The notes beneath the pieces were generated by a model. The model saw only the letters and a list, made by a program, of their open reading frames with translations, was not told the DNA's origin and did not search any database. From an uncultured Flavobacteriales bacterium (GTDB lineage: Bacteria; Bacteroidota; Bacteroidia; Flavobacteriales_D; Sanyastnellaceae), in contig CAJQIB010000028.1 of the NCBI GenBank assembly GCA_905478325.1, positions 17,168-81,167 of the forward strand: DNA of 64,000 bases, given 5' to 3'. Positions within the stretch are counted from its first letter, which is position 1. Each line of letters opens with the position of its first letter. Below are positions 27,338 to 35,897 of the stretch, piece after piece. The translations under genes were made by a program, and so were the position numbers.

Positions 27338-29101
27338 ATGAAAGGCATCCGAAACATTGCGATCATCGCACACGTTGACCACGGAAAAACTACGCTTGTA
27401 GACAACATCATTCATCAGTGTCAAGCCGTTGATCCTCGAAAAGAAACCGGTCAACTCATTCTTGATAACAACGATCTCGAACGTGAACGCGGCATTACGA
27501 TTCTCTCAAAAAATGTTTCCGCAAATTGGAAAGGAGTCAAAATTAACATCCTTGACACCCCTGGTCACGCCGATTTTGGAGGTGAGGTAGAGCGTGTTTT
27601 GAAAATGGCCGATGCTGTTTTGTTGGTTGTTGATGCTTTCGAAGGGCCCATGCCACAAACTAGATTTGTGCTCGGAAAAGCCATCGAATTAGGGCTGAAG
27701 CCTATTCTCGTGGTAAACAAAGTCGACAAGGAGAATTGTACACCTGACATTGCACAAGAGCAAGTTTTTGACTTGATGTTCACCTTGGATGCCACCGAAG
27801 AGCAGTTGGACTTCCCTACGGTCTATGGTTCGGCCAAAATGGGCTGGATGGGTCCTAATTGGGAAGAACCTACCACCGATATAACGCATTTGCTGGATGT
27901 CATCCTCGAGCACGTGCCTGAGGCACCGTACCGCGAAGGAACTCCGTTGCTTCAAATCACGTCCCTTGATTACTCAAAGTACACCGGTCGTATTGCGATT
28001 GGGCGTTTGTTCCGGGGCGACCTTCATGCGAACCAGGATTATGCGTTGTGCACCAAAGACGGGAATCGCAAGGCAAGGGCCAAGGAATTGTTTGTTTTTG
28101 AGGGTTTGGGCAAAGAAAAGGTGGACCACGTGCGAAGCGGAGATCTCTGTGCAATCACAGGAATGGATGGCTTCGAAATCGGCGACACCATCAGCGACCT
28201 CGAAAACCCTGAGGTCATGGAGCGCATCGCAGTTGATGAGCCCACCATGTCGTTGCTCTTCACGATCAACACATCCCCTTTCCTTGGACGTGACGGGAAT
28301 TTGTTGACCAGCCGGCACATCCGCGAACGACTGGACGCAGAATTGCAGAAGAACTTAGCGCTTCGCGTCGAGCCGACGGACAGCGAAGACAAGTGGACGG
28401 TTTACGGACGTGGCATTCTGCATTTGTCCGTGCTGATCGAGACGATGCGTCGTGAAGGATATGAAATGCAAATTGGAAAGCCTCAAGTGCTGTTCAAAGA
28501 GGTTGACGGTGTCAAACACGAGCCGTTTGAGCATCTCGTCATCGATGTACCCGACGCAGTAGCAAGCAAGGCAACGGAGCTGGTAATGAAGCGCAAGGGA
28601 ATGCTCCAAGTCATGGAGGCCAAAGGCGCGTTGCAGCACATGGAATACCGAATTCCCTCCCGCGGGCTCATCGGTTTGCGGAACCAAGTCTTGACCGCTA
28701 CATCTGGAGAAGCGGTGATGACCCACCGCTTTGATGGCTATGAGCCGTTTGCTGGAGAACTCGCTTCGCGCTCCCTCGGCTCCTTGGTCAGTAAAGAAGC
28801 AGGTCAATCACGTGCCTTCGAAATTGACCGTCTACAGGACCGCGGAACGTTCTTCATCGATTCAGGACAGGACATCTACGCAGGCCAAGTTATCGGCGAA
28901 AGTTCACGCGACAACGACATGGAATTGAACCTCGTTCGTGGAAAGCAGCTCAACAACATGCGATCGTCAGGTACCGACAAAAGCCTCAACATTGCTCCAC
29001 CCCGAAAACTTTCTTTGGAAGAATACATGGAGTGGATTGGCGATGATGAGTACCTTGAGGTCACTCCTAAGGCGCTGAGGGTGAGAAAGGTGCGGGGGTG
29101 A
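27338..29101 (+). CDS. typA: GTP-binding protein TypA/BipA
   Basis: Ribosome-associated translational GTPase related to EF-G, implicated in 50S assembly at low temperature and stress adaptation (family knowledge). The 587-residue protein shows G1 AHVDHGKTT at residues 10-18, ERGITI, G3 [15 protein letters not shown]4 NKVDK, and the C-terminal TypA-specific region with [17 protein letters not shown] and [15 protein letters not shown]. Start chosen at [16 protein letters not shown]; the earlier in-frame codons run through the antisense tRNA and cannot be coding. Confidence 0.97.
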   Translation: MKGIRNIAIIAHVDHGKTTLVDNIIHQCQAVDPRKETGQLILDNNDLERERGITILSKNVSANWKGVKINILDTPGHADFGGEVERVLKMADAVLLVVDAFEGPMPQTRFVLGKAIELGLKPILVVNKVDKENCTPDIAQEQVFDLMFTLDATEEQLDFPTVYGSAKMGWMGPNWEEPTTDITHLLDVILEHVPEAPYREGTPLLQITSLDYSKYTGRIAIGRLFRGDLHANQDYALCTKDGNRKARAKELFVFEGLGKEKVDHVRSGDLCAITGMDGFEIGDTISDLENPEVMERIAVDEPTMSLLFTINTSPFLGRDGNLLTSRHIRERLDAELQKNLALRVEPTDSEDKWTVYGRGILHLSVLIETMRREGYEMQIGKPQVLFKEVDGVKHEPFEHLVIDVPDAVASKATELVMKRKGMLQVMEAKGALQHMEYRIPSRGLIGLRNQVLTATSGEAVMTHRFDGYEPFAGELASRSLGSLVSKEAGQSRAFEIDRLQDRGTFFIDSGQDIYAGQVIGESSRDNDMELNLVRGKQLNNMRSSGTDKSLNIAPPRKLSLEEYMEWIGDDEYLEVTPKALRVRKVRG

Positions 29102-29116
29102 ATTTTTAAGAAACGA

Positions 29117-29896
29117 ATGAGCCGATTTCAATTTGGATACATCATCGCAACAGTCGAATCAAGGATACTGAAAAACGACCTCCTTTGTCGACAAATCGAC
29201 GCGATCAATGAGCCGATTGTAATTGTAAATCAGTTTACTGAAAAAGCCATTAAGGCAGATCAATTCAAGCCCAACGTTACTCTGGTTAATTCCAAAACGA
29301 AAGGGTTGTCTAAAAGCAGAAACATAGCGTTGAATTTAATCGACGCCAGCCATGTCATGATTTGTGATGATGACATTCAACTGGTAGAGGAAAACCTTGA
29401 AGAATTAAGGGGAACCTTAGCGCAATCACCCTTGCATTCCGTTTATTTCACACAATTGCAAAAGAGTACCGGGCCGCTGTGGAGAGCTACTTATGAGAGC
29501 GATGCGTTCGTTTTGAAAGGCTTGTCCTTTAAAACGAAGCGTCGCATCCAGAGAATCAACAGTATGGAACAAATCCTTGGGTTGGATATACTCAAACAGA
29601 ACCGCATTCAATTCAATGAGAAATTCGGCGCTGGAACCCCGAATTATCCGCTTGGCGAGGAAACGTTATTATCGTTCGATGCTCTCCGAGCAGGAGGTAC
29701 CATGCAGTATATACCCCTTGTCTCTCGAATTCATCCTCCTTTTAGTTCTGGAATGAAGACTGACTGGAAAAGTCGTCGCTCCACATGGGCTGTTTACAGA
29801 AGAATCTTCTGGCCGTGGGGCACCCTCATGTTCATCGCAGTTTCAATCAAACGATCTTTTTTGAGCAATTACTCGGATCACAACAGGGTCCTCTGA
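29117..29896 (+). CDS. Glycosyltransferase, family 2-like
   Basis: A 259-residue protein with a GT-A-like fold. KTKGLSKSRNIALNLIDASHVMICDDDIQL (residues about 61-90, broken here only by its natural order) contains the SRN loop and the metal-binding CDDD motif of family A transferases. LGEETLLSFDALRAGG carries a candidate catalytic acidic pair. It starts 15 nt after typA and may be transcribed with it, but base composition shifts to AT-richer here. Its last 54 nt overlap the 3' end of the methyltransferase gene on the other strand. Acceptor and donor are unknown; glycan modification at the cell surface is inferred from the LicD neighbours. Confidence 0.72.
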   Translation: MSRFQFGYIIATVESRILKNDLLCRQIDAINEPIVIVNQFTEKAIKADQFKPNVTLVNSKTKGLSKSRNIALNLIDASHVMICDDDIQLVEENLEELRGTLAQSPLHSVYFTQLQKSTGPLWRATYESDAFVLKGLSFKTKRRIQRINSMEQILGLDILKQNRIQFNEKFGAGTPNYPLGEETLLSFDALRAGGTMQYIPLVSRIHPPFSSGMKTDWKSRRSTWAVYRRIFWPWGTLMFIAVSIKRSFLSNYSDHNRVL

Positions 29897-30472
29897 CTTG
29901 TAAGGAGCTAAGCCCTTAGCTTGGATTTTGTAAATAATTGAAAAGCCTGCGTTCTGAATCCTTTTCACGAAAGGTTCAAACTCCACAAACCTCCGATAAT
30001 GTGACGTCATGAATTCGTTGGTGTTCAACGCCTCTCCTTGTCCATAAAGTTCATCAAGGACACTCCTTATCTCGATCAATAAGACTCCATTCGGTTTTAA
30101 CGTTTTGAAGGCCCAATCGAGCGTGTCTTTTTCAAGTTTTTCACTCACGGAATGCAGGGTAAACCGCGAGTAAATTGAATCCACTTCTTTCCTCTTTCCT
30201 AATGCGGTGAAATCACCCGCTTCAAACGAAACGTTCACGTTTTTGAAAGCGCCCTTCAAGTGCTCAATTTCTGAATCGCATTGGTCGAAAGCGGTGACAT
30301 TCAACCCCTTCTGAGCAAAAAACACACTGTCTCTTCCGTTTCCACATCCCAACTCATACATACTCATCCCTTTCTCTAAGAATGGAAGGGTAAAGCTTGC
30401 AAATGGTGATTCAACGGATGGGTTCGGATTGTTTTTGTAATAGCCTTCCCAGTAAGTTTTAGAATTCATCAT
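29843..30472 (-). CDS. Class I SAM-dependent methyltransferase
   Basis: A 209-residue methyltransferase with motif I YELGCGNGRDSVFFAQKG (about residues 37-54), an acidic residue at FDQCDSE ending strand 2, and post-I FEAGDFTAL. NSKTYWEGYYKNNPNPS at the N-terminus and FTLHSVSEKL fit small-molecule or glycan methyltransferases linked to polysaccharide loci. I use ATG 30472; a TTG at 30478 would give a 4-nt overlap with the upstream licD gene. The 3' end overlaps the convergent glycosyltransferase gene by 54 nt. Last gene of the minus-strand run; substrate unknown. Confidence 0.75.
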   Translation of the reverse strand: MMNSKTYWEGYYKNNPNPSVESPFASFTLPFLEKGMSMYELGCGNGRDSVFFAQKGLNVTAFDQCDSEIEHLKGAFKNVNVSFEAGDFTALGKRKEVDSIYSRFTLHSVSEKLEKDTLDWAFKTLKPNGVLLIEIRSVLDELYGQGEALNTNEFMTSHYRRFVEFEPFVKRIQNAGFSIIYKIQAKGLAPYKSEDPVVIRVIAQKRSFD

Positions 30473-30474
30473 GC

Positions 30475-31173
30475 TCAATAATAGGCTGTATTACAGCTCC
30501 GTGAAATAATCTTTGAATTTAGCGCACTGGTCGGCGTGTGCCAATCCTTTCTTGGGATTAAATAATCCCCGTAAGTATCCGTAAGTCTTTGGGCAGGGTC
30601 CGCAGGAATATTCAAAACACTCCCTTGCCACGTGATCTTATCAAACGTTGTCACTCGAGTGAAGCACTCTCGAACTAAACGAGATCCCTCTGGGGAATTT
30701 GGAAACAAGTGGCAGTGCATCCCTCCTTCGACTTTTGAGAAGAAAAACAGGTCTAGAGTAACTCCGTTCAACTCATAACTCTCTTCAAGCCCATACCTTC
30801 CCTCGTCAACCTCTATCCGGTGTATTTTTCGAAATCCATGCTTCACCAAAGCCTTTTCTATATGTGGGGTATAATCGTCCAACAAAACCCCGAAATCTAA
30901 ATCTGTATCATGATCGATGAGTTTTCCGTCACGGATAATCCCGAGCAGCGTCCCAAATTCAATCCAATAAAAAAGACCGATTTCATCCAAAGCCTGCAAA
31001 GCAATTAGCATTGTTGACTTTCCTTTCATCTTGAAGTTTTTATTTAAGATCAAAAACTTCACTTTCAACAATAACGGGAGATACAGTGGTTTAATCACAC
31101 GTTTTATACCCCAGCCATCGGACATCTTTTTAAGCCTTTCGATACCGGACAACAAATAATGTCTCGCCTTCAT
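30475..31173 (-). CDS. LicD-family nucleotidyltransferase-fold protein (upstream partner licD2-like gene precedes it)
   Basis: A 232-residue protein with the LicD/fukutin core: EFGTLLGIIRDGKLIDHDTDLDFGV near residues 72-96 includes the FGTLLG helix and the metal-binding DTDLD. ELNGVTLDLFFF supplies the third acidic strand, and TYGDYLIPRKDWH is the usual C-terminal LicD motif. LicD proteins transfer phosphocholine or similar phospho-substituents to surface glycans in characterised cases. It overlaps the preceding licD gene by ATGA and abuts the methyltransferase gene. What it transfers here is unknown. Confidence 0.8.
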   Translation of the reverse strand: MKARHYLLSGIERLKKMSDGWGIKRVIKPLYLPLLLKVKFLILNKNFKMKGKSTMLIALQALDEIGLFYWIEFGTLLGIIRDGKLIDHDTDLDFGVLLDDYTPHIEKALVKHGFRKIHRIEVDEGRYGLEESYELNGVTLDLFFFSKVEGGMHCHLFPNSPEGSRLVRECFTRVTTFDKITWQGSVLNIPADPAQRLTDTYGDYLIPRKDWHTPTSALNSKIISRSCNTAYY

Positions 31174-31928
31174 GATTGCTTCAATAATCGATCGCTTACA
31201 ACAAAATCTCCATATGGTTTGATTTGAATGCTATCAGGTGAAGAATGAGGTGACCCCCTATCTTCTGGTGGAGGAAGTTTCATGTAATCTCCATAAACCG
31301 TGCTCAATATTTCATCCCAGTTCTTCGGAACACCGCATGTTAAACCTTCGAATTTGCGAGGTTCAACGGGTTCGAAATTTTGCCGAGACATGTAGACGCG
31401 TTTCGCTGAGTGGACGTTTAAAAAAGAAATTCGGTCGTCAGATGCGTCACGAAGTACGAAAATATCCACCGCTACCCCTCGTTTCCCATCTCTGCTGACA
31501 ATTGAACTTCGGTCCATCACTTTAAAAAAATCAACCCCCATTGGAACCAGTAACAAGTTAGAGGGCAGGTGGTTTGAGTTTTGAATAAAAAAATTAAAAT
31601 CAGATTGAATCATGAACACATCGATATCATCATCCCAGGGGATGAAACCATCATGGCGAATAGCTCCCAGCAACGTTCCAAATGCCAATGAAAATTCAAA
31701 TCCATATCGAGACCCCATTTCATTTAAAACCCGCAAGATTCTTAAACCAATTCTTTGCACTTGCTTCTCCTTCGAAAGAAACAAAAAATCACCGCGATCA
31801 TCCGGTACTTCGCGGTCAAGCGTATCTCCATCCCCTGATTGAGAACGTGCCAAACGAATCCTTCTGCGATATATCCGAGAATAGAATGGCCACTGTAGAG
31901 CTTGAATATGTTTTTCTTGTAGAAGCAC
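31170..31928 (-). CDS. LicD-family phosphotransferase-like protein
   Basis: A 252-residue protein with the clearest LicD signature of the pair: AFGTLLGAIRHDGFIPWDDDIDVFM, with the catalytic WDDDID, then KRGVAVDIFVL and the C-terminal STVYGDYMKLPP. It starts with GTG at 31928, 45 nt after the histidine kinase stop, the only sizeable gap in the seven-gene minus-strand run. A TATATTTA sequence in that gap (31940-31933) is one base off a -7 element. It overlaps the next licD gene by ATGA. Inferred to decorate a surface glycan with a phospho-substituent. Confidence 0.82.
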   Translation of the reverse strand: MLLQEKHIQALQWPFYSRIYRRRIRLARSQSGDGDTLDREVPDDRGDFLFLSKEKQVQRIGLRILRVLNEMGSRYGFEFSLAFGTLLGAIRHDGFIPWDDDIDVFMIQSDFNFFIQNSNHLPSNLLLVPMGVDFFKVMDRSSIVSRDGKRGVAVDIFVLRDASDDRISFLNVHSAKRVYMSRQNFEPVEPRKFEGLTCGVPKNWDEILSTVYGDYMKLPPPEDRGSPHSSPDSIQIKPYGDFVVSDRLLKQS

Positions 31929-31973
31929 TATGTAAATATAACCTCACGGCCTCATTGGGTTATGCAAACACCG

Positions 31974-33434
31974 TTAAAGTGTTATCAGGAATGTCGATTT
32001 ACTTTCAACACTAATCTTACCTCCGTGATACTCTTCAATGATTCGCTTGCACAGGGACAATCCAAGTCCCCAGCCTCTTGACTTTGTTGTATATCCCGGA
32101 GCAAAAACTTCCTTCCTCAGGTTTTTTGGAATGCCTTTTCCGCTGTCTGAAATTGTCACTTGAATGTTCTCAGGGGTTTGAACAACTCGCAACTCAATCC
32201 GACCTTTTCCATCCATGGCATCCACGGCATTGCGTATCAGGTTTTCGAGCACCCAACTGAAAAGAGGCGGACTCAAGTAAGTTCTTGCCTCAGGATGTTC
32301 CGTTTCAAACGTCATCTCCACATGTTTAGAGACCCGAGGACGCATGTAGTTTACGGTGGACTGGATGGCTTCTGAAATGTTGTGTTCCTTCAAAATGGGT
32401 TTGGACCCGATCTTACTGAAGCGGTCGACTACGGTGTTGAGCCGCAAAATGTCCCGATTCATCTCCGAGAGATAGTCTTTCCGGACACCATCCTCCTCCA
32501 AAAGCCCCACCCACGCCATGAGAGAACTCAGCGGTGTGCCCAATTGATGCGCCGTCTCCTTGGCCATACCCACCCAAACTTGGTCTTGTTCAGCGCGTCT
32601 AAAGCTGCTAAAAATCAAATAGGCCACGAGCAGGAAAACAGCAATCAAAACCAGTTGAACCAACGGGTAATAACGTAATTGAGTCAACACAACCGAATCA
32701 GCAAAGTAGATGTAGTGTCTTCCGGCCTCAGGGAGGTCCACTGCAATCGGTTCGTTGCCATTAGACATGTCGCGAAGCAAACGTTGCAATCGGACAGGGT
32801 CTGCAACCGTAGCGCTGTCCACACGCTGATACCGCAAGACCGCCGTTCTCATGCTATCCGTCATGACAACCGGAACAGACGCGCTGTTGATCACCGTTTC
32901 CGAAATAAACGAATTGATGAGGTCCTGCATGACCTCTTTGAGCTCACTAAAACGAACACTTTCATTCCAGTAAACGGTATGACCAACGTCTTCAAACACG
33001 ATCGGCTCATTGTGAGCAAGCATCGCAAACTTTAGAGAGTCGCGGTCCGTTGTTTGTGGCACATTTAAATCATACAATAGCCGATCATTCTCGTCGTAGA
33101 TCAAAACAGGGATGGTGCGATTGGACCACACATAATCTGTAACGAACGTCAAGTCCATGCCCCGTGGTGGATCGTTGATCAAGCGGTATGCATCGGCAAG
33201 TCGATCTGCTTTTTGGCGTTCTTCACCACTCAACTCTTTGAATAATTGCTGCGTATACCGCACCAACTCCGACCGCTTCACGATGGCCTCGGACCACACA
33301 CGCACTTTGTTTTGTTCCTCCTCACGGATGCGGCGCGCCATGTCATTGGAGTACCACAACGTGGCGACAACAATGACCGATGCTACAGCCAATAAAAGCC
33401 GCTTCCAGCGTTGTTTATTGGAGTAAACGTTCAT
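31974..33434 (-). CDS. Membrane-bound sensor histidine kinase
   Basis: A 486-residue kinase. TM1 is at about residues 11-28 and a periplasmic sensor of about 220 residues follows; TM2 is LVQLVLIAVFLLVAYLIF. The cytoplasmic part has the H-box VGMAKETAHQLGTPLSSL, N-box LENLIRNAVDAMDG, G1 ISDSGKGIPKNLR and G2 GWGLGLSLCKRIIEEYHGG. Its ATG (33434) overlaps the stop codon of the PorP gene as TAATG, so the two are translationally coupled; I reject the longer frame upstream. No response regulator is adjacent. The coupling suggests it senses or controls the T9SS/surface genes around it (inference). Confidence 0.88.
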   Translation of the reverse strand: MNVYSNKQRWKRLLLAVASVIVVATLWYSNDMARRIREEEQNKVRVWSEAIVKRSELVRYTQQLFKELSGEERQKADRLADAYRLINDPPRGMDLTFVTDYVWSNRTIPVLIYDENDRLLYDLNVPQTTDRDSLKFAMLAHNEPIVFEDVGHTVYWNESVRFSELKEVMQDLINSFISETVINSASVPVVMTDSMRTAVLRYQRVDSATVADPVRLQRLLRDMSNGNEPIAVDLPEAGRHYIYFADSVVLTQLRYYPLVQLVLIAVFLLVAYLIFSSFRRAEQDQVWVGMAKETAHQLGTPLSSLMAWVGLLEEDGVRKDYLSEMNRDILRLNTVVDRFSKIGSKPILKEHNISEAIQSTVNYMRPRVSKHVEMTFETEHPEARTYLSPPLFSWVLENLIRNAVDAMDGKGRIELRVVQTPENIQVTISDSGKGIPKNLRKEVFAPGYTTKSRGWGLGLSLCKRIIEEYHGGKISVESKSTFLITL

Positions 33435-34381
33435 TAATTGTAGGCAGGACAAGGCATGGTTCTGCCGCTCGGCTTGCCCGAACAACCGTTGATGCCAATG
33501 ACGATTTCATGGGTCCGCGGGCCTGCACCACTCAGTGGTGAAACGTTCATCTCGTAAGCATATCCAATCGAGAGGTATTCCAAGACTTTAATTTGAGCAG
33601 CGACAATAAATGCACTTTGAGTGCGGTAACCGATGCCAACTCCTGCGACGTCGTTGTAACGCGCCATAGCCATCAGCTCCGCGGAAATCGGAACGCCCTT
33701 AGCCATGCGTACTTGTCCAGAGGGAAGAAACATCCACTGTCCGTCGAGCTCAACCTCTGAACCTGCCATCATCACCACGTGCCGTCTCAGCTTTCCGTAC
33801 TGGCTGATCTTCTCCATGGACGGTTGGGTCACATTCTGGATGGTCAAGCCTACATACTTTGTGCGGTCGTAAAACCAAACGCCGGCGTCCAGCATGGGAG
33901 CGATGAATTGGCTTGAACCCATGATGGCAGGGTCGTTGGTGCCTTGTACTTCGGGCATCTCCAGTAAACTCAAGTTAAGTCGATGTTGGAAAAACCCTGC
34001 ACTGAAGCCCATTGCCAAACGCGCGCCTGTGGATAGCCTCAGGTTGTACGCGTAAGCAAAATTGACCGAGGTATACCCCCAAGCTCCCGCTTCGTCCGAT
34101 TCAACCCGCCCGCCAAACCCATGAAAGTCTTGTCCTTGAGCCGTCATTTGTCCATGCAAATTGGCAAACGATGTCTGCGGAGCGCCCTCAATTCCAGACC
34201 ATTGGTTTCGATAGCCCATGTGCAAATCCATACAGCCCAAAACGCCCGCCATGGCCGGGTGGTCCTGGAACGGATTCATCATGGCTGTAGTCCGAATCGG
34301 AAATTGCTGGGATTGGCCTGACGTGGCGAAGAACAAAAACACCAGCAGTCCCGTCAAAAAAGGTGTGTGGAATTGTTTCAT
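33434..34381 (-). CDS. PorP/SprF-family type IX secretion system membrane protein
   Basis: A 315-residue outer-membrane protein with a signal peptide to about residue 24 and the family opening FPIRTTAMMNPFQDHPAMAGVLGCMDLHMGYRNQWSGIEGAP (read residues 27-68), where NPxxxHPAxAG, YRNQW and GAP match PorP/SprF. Later strands (GMGFSAGFFQHRL-type, IGYAYEMNVSPLSG, THEIVIG) complete a barrel. SprF is needed in Flavobacterium johnsoniae to secrete its neighbour SprB, whose sorting domain is type B. Here too the upstream overlapping gene encodes a type B cargo protein, so this is probably its dedicated partner. Confidence 0.88.
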   Translation of the reverse strand: MKQFHTPFLTGLLVFLFFATSGQSQQFPIRTTAMMNPFQDHPAMAGVLGCMDLHMGYRNQWSGIEGAPQTSFANLHGQMTAQGQDFHGFGGRVESDEAGAWGYTSVNFAYAYNLRLSTGARLAMGFSAGFFQHRLNLSLLEMPEVQGTNDPAIMGSSQFIAPMLDAGVWFYDRTKYVGLTIQNVTQPSMEKISQYGKLRRHVVMMAGSEVELDGQWMFLPSGQVRMAKGVPISAELMAMARYNDVAGVGIGYRTQSAFIVAAQIKVLEYLSIGYAYEMNVSPLSGAGPRTHEIVIGINGCSGKPSGRTMPCPAYN

Positions 34382-35373
34382 CGGATAACACTGATAAAGC
34401 CGGTGATGGTTTGAAAATCAACAAGCAATGGATCGTTCAAATCAATCGCATAGTAATACGTCCCCTCCGGAACATCCGTTCCGCCGCGTCTTCCATCCCA
34501 AGCCTGGGTATACCCAATACTGCGATGAACCAATTGACCCCACCGGTCAAAGATGCGCACGTCCGCTAAATCATACAGAAGCAGACCTTCAATCGTCCAA
34601 ACGTCATTGATGTAGTCGCCGTTGGGCGTAAAACTCGTTGGGATGCCTAAGGGGTTTCCGACAGTAATGGTAACCTCATCGGTGTACTGACACCCTCCAA
34701 AAAAACCTGATACCGAGTACGTAGTGGTGATGCTAGGCGACGCAATCACTTCGGGTCCCGTTGCGGGCGAAATACCGTATTCAGGAAACCACGTATATCC
34801 CAGGTCCTCATTTCCCCCTAAGACCGTCAAGGTAACGGCTTGTCCTGGAGCGATATTGGATGTGCAGCAGGCGTTGATCGAAACGGCCGGCCCCGACAGA
34901 ATTAAGGACACATTGCACGGTGTTGTCGACTGGTCGTGCGCCGTGCCGATTAAAATCAAGTACGTGGTATTGGGCAACAAGCCATCGGTTTGCAAAGCGA
35001 ACCCTCCTGCCGTTTCGGCACACGGAGAGACCATTTCATACGCGGCGACGTTGCACAAATCCTGCGGATCTGGTTTGACCACAACGCACTCGATCACATC
35101 ATCAATTCCATCCGTTTGACACGTGACGCCTGTAATGTCCAAAGTGGCAGAACCGGTATTGACAAAATCTCCGTTGGACATGAATTCAACCACCGTTACA
35201 AAGGGCGCGTTCAGACAATCGATCTCCAAACTTTGACTAAAGTTCAATGTGATCGCTTCTGGAATTTCACCGCAGATCGGAACCGGATTGCTGCAGTCTT
35301 GCGCCTGCAGGGCGCCCGTCAAAGCAAGCAGGACCAAACCTAAATAGTTCTTCATGGCAATTAAACGCTTCAT
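34378..35373 (-). CDS. Secreted protein with gliding-motility (type B) T9SS C-terminal domain
   Basis: A 331-residue secreted protein. MKNYLGLVLLALTGALQAQ is the signal peptide, starting either at residue 1 or at an internal ATG (35355). Residues about 25-165 form a Cys-containing beta domain of unknown function, then a PKD/Ig-like stretch (TVLGGNEDLGYTWFPEYGISPATG). The last 80 residues are the type B sorting domain (PTSFTPNGDYINDVW, VRIFDRWGQLVH, DVPEGTYYYAIDL). It overlaps PorP/SprF by ATGA, the usual pairing. The full start (35373) overlaps the biotinyl-protein stop as ATGA. Likely a small adhesin or surface protein. Confidence 0.85.
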   Translation of the reverse strand: MKRLIAMKNYLGLVLLALTGALQAQDCSNPVPICGEIPEAITLNFSQSLEIDCLNAPFVTVVEFMSNGDFVNTGSATLDITGVTCQTDGIDDVIECVVVKPDPQDLCNVAAYEMVSPCAETAGGFALQTDGLLPNTTYLILIGTAHDQSTTPCNVSLILSGPAVSINACCTSNIAPGQAVTLTVLGGNEDLGYTWFPEYGISPATGPEVIASPSITTTYSVSGFFGGCQYTDEVTITVGNPLGIPTSFTPNGDYINDVWTIEGLLLYDLADVRIFDRWGQLVHRSIGYTQAWDGRRGGTDVPEGTYYYAIDLNDPLLVDFQTITGFISVIR

Positions 35374-35858
35374 GATTCCAATTCATATGTGACCAACGCT
35401 GTTCCTTTTTCCACCGCAACACCAGACCCCACTTCGACGCTTGCAAGAACTCCTGCTCGTGGAGCACGAATGACATTTTCCATTTTCATGGCCTCCAAAA
35501 CCAGCAAGGCATGTCCTTCCTCAACCATTTCGCCTTTCGTAACCCCAACAGAGAGCACCTTGCCCGGCATCGGAGCGAGCACTTCCATCTCGAGCCCCGT
35601 CTCAGCACTGCTCATGCCCATGGATTCCAGGAGAAGCATCTGACGATCCAACACCTGCAATTGGCGTTCCACACCACTGACGCGGACCAATACATGGCCC
35701 GCCTTGTCTGGCCCATTGACCAGTTCCACTCGGACATTTCGATGGCCCATTCGCACATCAAAAACACCGTCACCTACCGGTTTCCAATCCCAAGAAGATG
35801 CTGCATCTCCTTGAACCTGTTCCGTTTGACCATCAGGCCATCGTACTTCCCATTCCAT
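35370..35858 (-). CDS. Biotinyl/lipoyl carrier protein (BCCP-like)
   Basis: A 162-residue protein. The C-terminal 75 residues form a biotinyl domain with LAPMPGKVLSVGVTKGEMVEEG and the biotinylation site EAMKMEN, Lys125. The N-terminal part (about 1-85) is a beta-rich region like the linker/BT domain of acyl-CoA or pyruvate carboxylases. In Bacteroidetes such stand-alone carriers commonly serve propionyl/methylcrotonyl-type carboxylases. No carboxylase or biotin carboxylase gene is in the window; instead it begins the T9SS/histidine kinase run with an ATGA overlap, an odd context. Confidence 0.85.
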   Translation of the reverse strand: MEWEVRWPDGQTEQVQGDAASSWDWKPVGDGVFDVRMGHRNVRVELVNGPDKAGHVLVRVSGVERQLQVLDRQMLLLESMGMSSAETGLEMEVLAPMPGKVLSVGVTKGEMVEEGHALLVLEAMKMENVIRAPRAGVLASVEVGSGVAVEKGTALVTYELES

Positions 35859-35897
35859 GAAGGCAAGTTAGGAGGATTTTGGAGCGAACTTGGGGCC

